37,345 bases of DNA. Origin: Rhodococcus sp. (in: high G+C Gram-positive bacteria). GTDB lineage: Bacteria > Actinomycetota > Actinomycetes > Mycobacteriales > Mycobacteriaceae. Every line of letters starts with the position of its first letter. Positions within the stretch are counted from its first letter, which is position 1. The notes beneath the pieces were generated by a model, which was given only the letters and a program-made list of their open reading frames with translations, was not told the DNA's origin and searched no databases. Below, piece by piece: positions 33,598 to 37,345 of this stretch. The position numbers were made by a program, and so were the translations under genes. Where the stretch lies: assembly GCF_023264675.1 (NCBI RefSeq), contig NZ_JAHFVG010000056.1, positions 1-37,345 of the forward strand, written 5' to 3'.

Positions 33598-35082
33598 TCA
33601 CCGAAGGCTCATGTTGTCGTCGACCAACTTTCCGAAACGGAGAGCGGGGAGGTCACGGAAGTAGTTCATCCGCAGACGCCACGGCGCTACGGATCCTTGC
33701 TTGGGAAACGTGTCTACCGACCTCAACACGTATCCGGCAGCGAAGTCGAGGAACGGCTCCTCCCCCACGGACGCATCGCGCGCCAACCGCACTTCGCGGA
33801 ACCCTTCCTTGTCCATGCGCTCGAGGAGGCGCACCACGTAGTCGCACACCAAATCTGCTTTCAACGTCCAGGATGCATTGGTGTACCCGACGACGAAGGC
33901 GAAATTCGGCACGTCGGTCAGCATCATGCCCTTGTAGGCCATGGTCTCCGTCAGATCCACCGGGCGGCCGTCGACGGTGATGCTCACGTTGCCGAATGCC
34001 ACCAGGTTGAGACCGGTCGCGGTCACTACGACGTCGGCATCGAGGTGCTCACCCGACTTCAGAGCAATTCCTCGATCGGTGAACCGGTCGATGTGGTCGG
34101 TGACCAGATTCACCTCACCCTTGCGAATCGATCGGAACAGATCGTTGTCCGGAACGAGACACAGCCGTTGATCCCACGGGTCGTACTTGGGCGTGAAGTG
34201 TGTGTCGAGGTCGTAGCCCTCGGGCAGCCACCCTTCCTGCAACTTCCGGATCTGCTTCTTCATGAGTTTCGGATACCGCTGGCACAGTACGTACATGCCG
34301 ATGGCCGTGACCGCATTCTTGATTCTCGTGACGCTGTATGCGGCCCGCGCAGGCAGATACTTGCGCAAGGCGAGCGCAATCGAGTCCTTCGACGGAAGCG
34401 ACATGATGTAGCTCGGTGAGCGCTGCAGCAACGTGACATGCTCTGCTTCGCGAGCAAGATTGGGCGCCAACGTGATCGCTGTTGCCCCACTGCCGATCAC
34501 GACCACTTTCTTGCCTGCGTAGTCGAGATCTTCCGGCCACTTCTGTGGATGCACGACGGCACCACCGAAGTCCTCGATGCCGTCGAACTTCGGTGTGAAG
34601 CCCTTGTCGTAGTCGTAGTATCCGCTGCAGCACATGAGGAACGACGCCTCGAACACCGCCGACTCTCCGGTATCGGATCGCTGCGCAGTGACCGTCCACG
34701 TCGAGGTCTCGGTGGACCAGGCCGCCGAGACGACCTTGTGGTGGAACCGGATGTGTCGGTCGATTCCCCCGTCGCGGGCCGTGTCCTCGATGTACTCGCG
34801 GATGGATGCGCCGTCGGCGATCGACTTGTCGCCGGTCCACGGACGGAAGTTGTACCCGAGGGTGTACATGTCGGAGTCCGAGCGAATCCCCGGGTACCGG
34901 AACAGATCCCAGGTTCCGCCGATTGCTCCTCGGCTCTCGAGGATCGCATAGGACTTGCCGGGGAGCTTCGATTGCAGGTGGTGCGCAGCGCCGATACCCG
35001 AAAGGCCGGCTCCGACGATCAGGACGTCGACCGTCGACTTTTCGGTTACGTGCGAGGATTCCGAGGGGGATGTCGTTGTCAT
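33598..35082 (-). CDS. Baeyer-Villiger-type flavin monooxygenase (MymA/EthA-like)
   Basis: A 494-residue class B flavoprotein monooxygenase. It has an N-terminal FAD fold VGAGLSGIGAAHHL, followed by ESRGAIGGTWDLFRYPGIRSDSDMYTLGYNF. The Baeyer-Villiger fingerprint is FGGAVVHPQKWP, followed by the NADPH fold VVVIGSGATAITLAPNLA, and ATGLNLVAFGN lies in the C-terminal part. Length and motifs match M. tuberculosis MymA (495 residues) and EthA, which insert oxygen next to ketones or oxidise heteroatoms. ATG at 35082 (MTTTSPSE) was chosen because it lies 28 bases after the stop of the upstream SDR. An alcohol dehydrogenase-type SDR plus a monooxygenase suggests sequential alcohol to ketone to ester oxidation. 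Confidence 0.92.
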   Translation of the reverse strand: MTTTSPSESSHVTEKSTVDVLIVGAGLSGIGAAHHLQSKLPGKSYAILESRGAIGGTWDLFRYPGIRSDSDMYTLGYNFRPWTGDKSIADGASIREYIEDTARDGGIDRHIRFHHKVVSAAWSTETSTWTVTAQRSDTGESAVFEASFLMCCSGYYDYDKGFTPKFDGIEDFGGAVVHPQKWPEDLDYAGKKVVVIGSGATAITLAPNLAREAEHVTLLQRSPSYIMSLPSKDSIALALRKYLPARAAYSVTRIKNAVTAIGMYVLCQRYPKLMKKQIRKLQEGWLPEGYDLDTHFTPKYDPWDQRLCLVPDNDLFRSIRKGEVNLVTDHIDRFTDRGIALKSGEHLDADVVVTATGLNLVAFGNVSITVDGRPVDLTETMAYKGMMLTDVPNFAFVVGYTNASWTLKADLVCDYVVRLLERMDKEGFREVRLARDASVGEEPFLDFAAGYVLRSVDTFPKQGSVAPWRLRMNYFRDLPALRFGKLVDDNMSLR

Positions 35083-35110
35083 CGAGACACTTTCGTTTCG
35101 GTGGGCAGAA

Positions 35111-35977
35111 CTAGAGTGCGGTGTTGCGCTTGCTCGTGGACCGTCCGAGTGCGGCAACCTCGGCGTCCATCTTGGGCAGCAAGCGTGGCACGTGCTTCAG
35201 CAGCGCACGGTCACCGACTGCCGAGTTGAGGACACCGCGGAATCGCCCGGCAAATCCAACCCACTTCGGCACGTAGACCTTGCGCTTACGCCCCTCCAGC
35301 CCGTCGACGAACGCGTCGACGCATTTGTCGACCGTCATCGTCTTCCCGAACGGACCGGGCATGACATCGAGCATCTCGCGGAAGGCGCCGAGGTCTGCCT
35401 TCGCATCCTGCACGAGCGGGGTGTCGATCCACGCCATGTGGGCAGATCCGACGCCGACGCCCTGATAGGTCACTTCGAGTCGCAGCGCATTCGCGAATTG
35501 CTCGACTCCTGCCTTGCTCGCGTTGTACGCCGCCAGGCCGGGACACGCGGCGAACGCCGCGAGCGAGGACACGATCAGAACGTAGCCCTTACGGTCGATC
35601 AGCGACGGCAGAGCCGCCCGCACCGTGTTGAACACTCCGAGCACATTGATGTCGAGCACCCTGGCGAATGTTGCGGGATCGACCTGCAGGACCGATCCGT
35701 AGCTGGAGATCCCTGCGTTGGCGAGCACGAGGTCGATGCCGCCGAACGCGGCGGTTCCCGCCTGCACGGCGGCCTCCATGGCCGCGAGGTCACGAACGTC
35801 GGCGACGACGGTCACGGCGACGTCGCCGAGTTCTCGCCCCAGTTCCTTCAGCGGCGCCTCGTCGACGTCCGTCAACACGAGTTTGCTGCCTTTCGCGGCA
35901 AGCGCCCGCGCAGTCTCGGCTCCGATGCCGCGCCCGGCACCGGTGATGAGTACGACCTTGTTCGAGAGTGTGGGCAT
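35111..35977 (-). CDS. Short-chain dehydrogenase, partner of the flavin monooxygenase
   Basis: A 288-residue classical SDR with TGAGRGIG (residues 12-19), Asp in LTDVDEA after beta-2 (favouring NAD), NAG in LANAGISSYG, and active-site Ser/Tyr/Lys in VSSLAAFAACPGLAAYNASK. The C-terminal 60 residues are basic and hydrophobic (KVYVPKWVGFAGRFRGVL...HVPRLLPKMD), as in the SadH-like group that accompanies mymA in mycobacteria, from memory. ATG at 35977 has GGAGGT eight bases upstream. It is the first gene of a two-gene operon with the monooxygenase and lies downstream of an IclR regulator on the same strand. Confidence 0.91.
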   Translation of the reverse strand: MPTLSNKVVLITGAGRGIGAETARALAAKGSKLVLTDVDEAPLKELGRELGDVAVTVVADVRDLAAMEAAVQAGTAAFGGIDLVLANAGISSYGSVLQVDPATFARVLDINVLGVFNTVRAALPSLIDRKGYVLIVSSLAAFAACPGLAAYNASKAGVEQFANALRLEVTYQGVGVGSAHMAWIDTPLVQDAKADLGAFREMLDVMPGPFGKTMTVDKCVDAFVDGLEGRKRKVYVPKWVGFAGRFRGVLNSAVGDRALLKHVPRLLPKMDAEVAALGRSTSKRNTAL

Positions 35978-35999
35978 GGCCCGTCACCTCCAGTGTTCC

Positions 36000-36059
36000 G
36001 TTCCCCCCGTTTTGGGAACTGCTACGTGTCACTTTCCATCTGATACGGACGGGTGTCAA
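36000..36059 (-). promoter_or_regulatory. Promoter and candidate operator of the SDR-monooxygenase operon
   Basis: The minus strand has a perfect -35 TTGACA (36059-36054), then 17 bases, then a weak -10 GAAAGT (36036-36031). Just downstream is the inverted repeat GTTCCC-N8-GGGAAC (36000-36019), placed where a bound regulator would block elongation. The GGAAC core recurs in the iclR upstream region. Confidence 0.45.
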
Positions 36060-36073
36060 GAACGCCGACGCAT

Positions 36074-36835
36074 TCATCGGGGTTGGCGGTCACCGGCGAG
36101 ATCTTTCGCGAGCCTCTCCGCGGCGGAGGTGAGCAAGGGTACGAACTGTTCGGCAGCGTCGATGGTGACCCTCGCGGTGGGGCCGGCGATGGACATCGCC
36201 GTGAGCGTCGGCGCGCCGACGACGGGAACCGCGAAGCATCTGACGCCGATTTCCTGTTCACCGTCGTCGACCGCATAGCCACGGGTCCTGACGACTTCGA
36301 GATCAGCCAGCAGAGTGTCGAGTGTGGTCAGAGTATTGACGGTTCGCGGCGCCATTCCGGTTCGCGCCACGATCGCTCGAACCGTGTCGTCGTCCAATTG
36401 CGCCAGCAGCGCTTTACCCACCCCGGTCGAGTGGGGCAGCACCCGCTGGCCGACCTCGTTGAACATTCGCATCGCGTGCTCGGACGGGACCTGGGCCACG
36501 TAGACGGCCATGTCATCCTCGAGAAACGCCATGTTGGACGTCTCGTGGGTTTGTCGAACCAGCTCGGAGAGATACGGTTTCGCCCAGCCACCGATCAGCT
36601 TGGTGGCGCTGTCACCGAGCCTGATCAGCTTGGTGCCGAGTGCATACCGTCGGGTCGCGAGCCTGCGCACGTACCCGAGCGAGACCAGCGTGCCGATCAA
36701 CCGGTGCACGGTCGGCATCGGAAGATCGGCCGCCTCGGCGAGTTCGCTGATTCCGATGGATCCGCCCGAAGCAGCCATGATGTCGAGCAACTCGAATGCT
36801 CGCTCCACCGACTGAACACCGCCACTGGCTGCCAC
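36074..36835 (-). CDS. IclR family transcriptional regulator
   Basis: A 253-residue regulator. The N-terminal winged helix (SVERAFELLDIMAASGGSIGISELAEAADLPMPTVHRLIGTLVSLGYVRR, residues 8-58) is followed by the IclR effector domain (residues 75-248: SNMAFLEDDMAVYVAQVPS, LPHSTGVGKALLAQL, RTRGYAVDDGEQEIGVRCFAVPV). GTG at 36835 was chosen over GTG at 36868 because AGAGGA lies six bases upstream and the family's short N-terminus fits. It stands between an NCS2 permease gene and the SDR-monooxygenase pair, all on the minus strand. IclR members usually control a neighbouring catabolic operon, so the oxidation genes are the likely target. Confidence 0.9.
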   Translation of the reverse strand: MAASGGVQSVERAFELLDIMAASGGSIGISELAEAADLPMPTVHRLIGTLVSLGYVRRLATRRYALGTKLIRLGDSATKLIGGWAKPYLSELVRQTHETSNMAFLEDDMAVYVAQVPSEHAMRMFNEVGQRVLPHSTGVGKALLAQLDDDTVRAIVARTGMAPRTVNTLTTLDTLLADLEVVRTRGYAVDDGEQEIGVRCFAVPVVGAPTLTAMSIAGPTARVTIDAAEQFVPLLTSAAERLAKDLAGDRQPR

Positions 36836-36853
36836 AGGACTTCCTCTCACCGT

Positions 36854-36889
36854 CGGAACTTCCCACACTATTCCACGAAGCGGAACTTC
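36854..36889. promoter_or_regulatory. Repeated GGAAC elements upstream of iclR
   Basis: CGGAACTTC occurs at 36854-36862 and again at 36881-36889, 27 bases apart. The second copy forms an imperfect palindrome TTCCAC-GAA-GCGGAA (36871-36885). This is a plausible autoregulatory IclR site. Confidence 0.35.
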
Positions 36890-36915
36890 GAGGCTCCCTC
36901 ATCGTCCGTATCGAA

Positions 36916-37345
36916 TCAACCCGCGTGATGGCGAGTGGCGACGGGAGGTGCCGCCGTCACCACCGAGGGTGAATGCCGCTGCCCTCGGGTGAAGACGTTG
37001 AAGAATATGTTCAATACCACCGCGACGATGCTCGCCGCACTGATGCCGGAATCGAGCACCACGTGAACCCAGTCGGGGAATGCCGCATAGAACCCCGGTA
37101 CCGCTATCGGGATGACGCCGAATCCTATTGCCACCGCGACGATGATCAGGTTGAGATTCCCGTCGAAGTTCACCTTCGACAGTGTCCTGATACCGCTGGC
37201 GGCCACCGATCCGAACAGCACGATCCCGGCTCCGCCGAGTACCGGCAGTGGTACCGCGGCCACCACTCGGCCGAGAACGGGGAAGAGTCCGAGGAACAGC
37301 AGCACCGATCCACCGGCTGCGACGACGTACCGACTCTTGATCCCG
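36916..37345 (-). CDS. NCS2 family purine (xanthine/uric acid) permease, C-terminal part
   Basis: The frame is open to the window edge, so only the last 142 residues are visible. The sequence GIKSRYVVAAGGS, then LGLFPVLGRVVAAVPLPVLGGAGIVLFGSVAASGI, then NLNLIIVAVAIGFGVIPI, is the conserved final third of nucleobase:cation symporters-2 of the xanthine/uric-acid branch. Four hydrophobic segments are visible, the last being ISAASIVAVVLNIFFNVF, followed by a short hydrophilic tail. The protein would import a purine with protons or cations. It ends 80 bases before iclR on the same strand. Whether it shares regulation with the IclR gene is unclear. Confidence 0.87.
   Translation of the reverse strand, partial: GIKSRYVVAAGGSVLLFLGLFPVLGRVVAAVPLPVLGGAGIVLFGSVAASGIRTLSKVNFDGNLNLIIVAVAIGFGVIPIAVPGFYAAFPDWVHVVLDSGISAASIVAVVLNIFFNVFTRGQRHSPSVVTAAPPVATRHHAG

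Overview
The window is GC-rich, densely coded chromosomal DNA from an actinobacterium of the Mycobacteriales, most like Rhodococcus or a close relative. Grounds for this are the large 180-kDa-class NAD glutamate dehydrogenase, a DesA3-type acyl-CoA desaturase with its ferredoxin-reductase partner, a CopD-CtaG fusion, an LdtMt2-type L,D-transpeptidase lipoprotein, frequent GTG/TTG starts and several likely leaderless starts. From memory, gene order resembles Mycobacterium tuberculosis in two blocks: aglA / hypothetical / thioesterase / gdh / ettA / ssb (around Rv2471-Rv2478c) and SDR / HerA-like ATPase / orn / tRNA-His / L,D-transpeptidase (around Rv2509-Rv2518c). These correspondences were not checked by search.

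Layout. 1-1182: the 3' part of a GH13 alpha-glucosidase. 1213-10933 (minus): a housekeeping run read as IMPACT/YigZ protein, a second SSB, ABC-F factor EttA, hot-dog thioesterase, giant glutamate dehydrogenase, second hot-dog thioesterase, conserved hypothetical. 10993-13313: an ABC exporter divergent from a MarR regulator, with a palindrome in the shared promoter. 13362-16773 (minus): CopD-CtaG copper/cytochrome oxidase assembly protein, an XdhC-type molybdoenzyme accessory protein and tRNA-Arg(UCU). 17107-19023: a secreted DUF218 protein facing a PucR-type regulator.

19160-22779 is the most coherent module. A ferredoxin-type reductase, a membrane fatty-acyl desaturase and a 76-residue protein of unknown function form an operon closed by a strong terminator. 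A divergent TetR regulator that closely resembles E. coli FabR and Pseudomonas DesT faces it across an 18-bp inverted repeat. This looks like a self-contained circuit controlling unsaturated fatty acid synthesis.

22818-30279: an alpha/beta hydrolase of the epoxide-hydrolase type, an UMF1-type MFS permease, a PadR regulator translationally coupled to a FadH-type 2,4-dienoyl-CoA reductase, an SDR and a HerA-like ATPase. The MFS/PadR intergenic space holds a 16-bp tandem repeat array. 30366-33413: oligoribonuclease, tRNA-His with a terminator, and two peptidoglycan enzymes facing each other (secreted M23 endopeptidase and L,D-transpeptidase lipoprotein). 33598-37345 (minus): the end of an NCS2 purine permease, an IclR regulator, an SDR and a Baeyer-Villiger-type flavin monooxygenase.

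No insertion sequence, prophage, integrase or CRISPR array was seen. Interest lies mainly in regulatory DNA and in a few small or atypical proteins.
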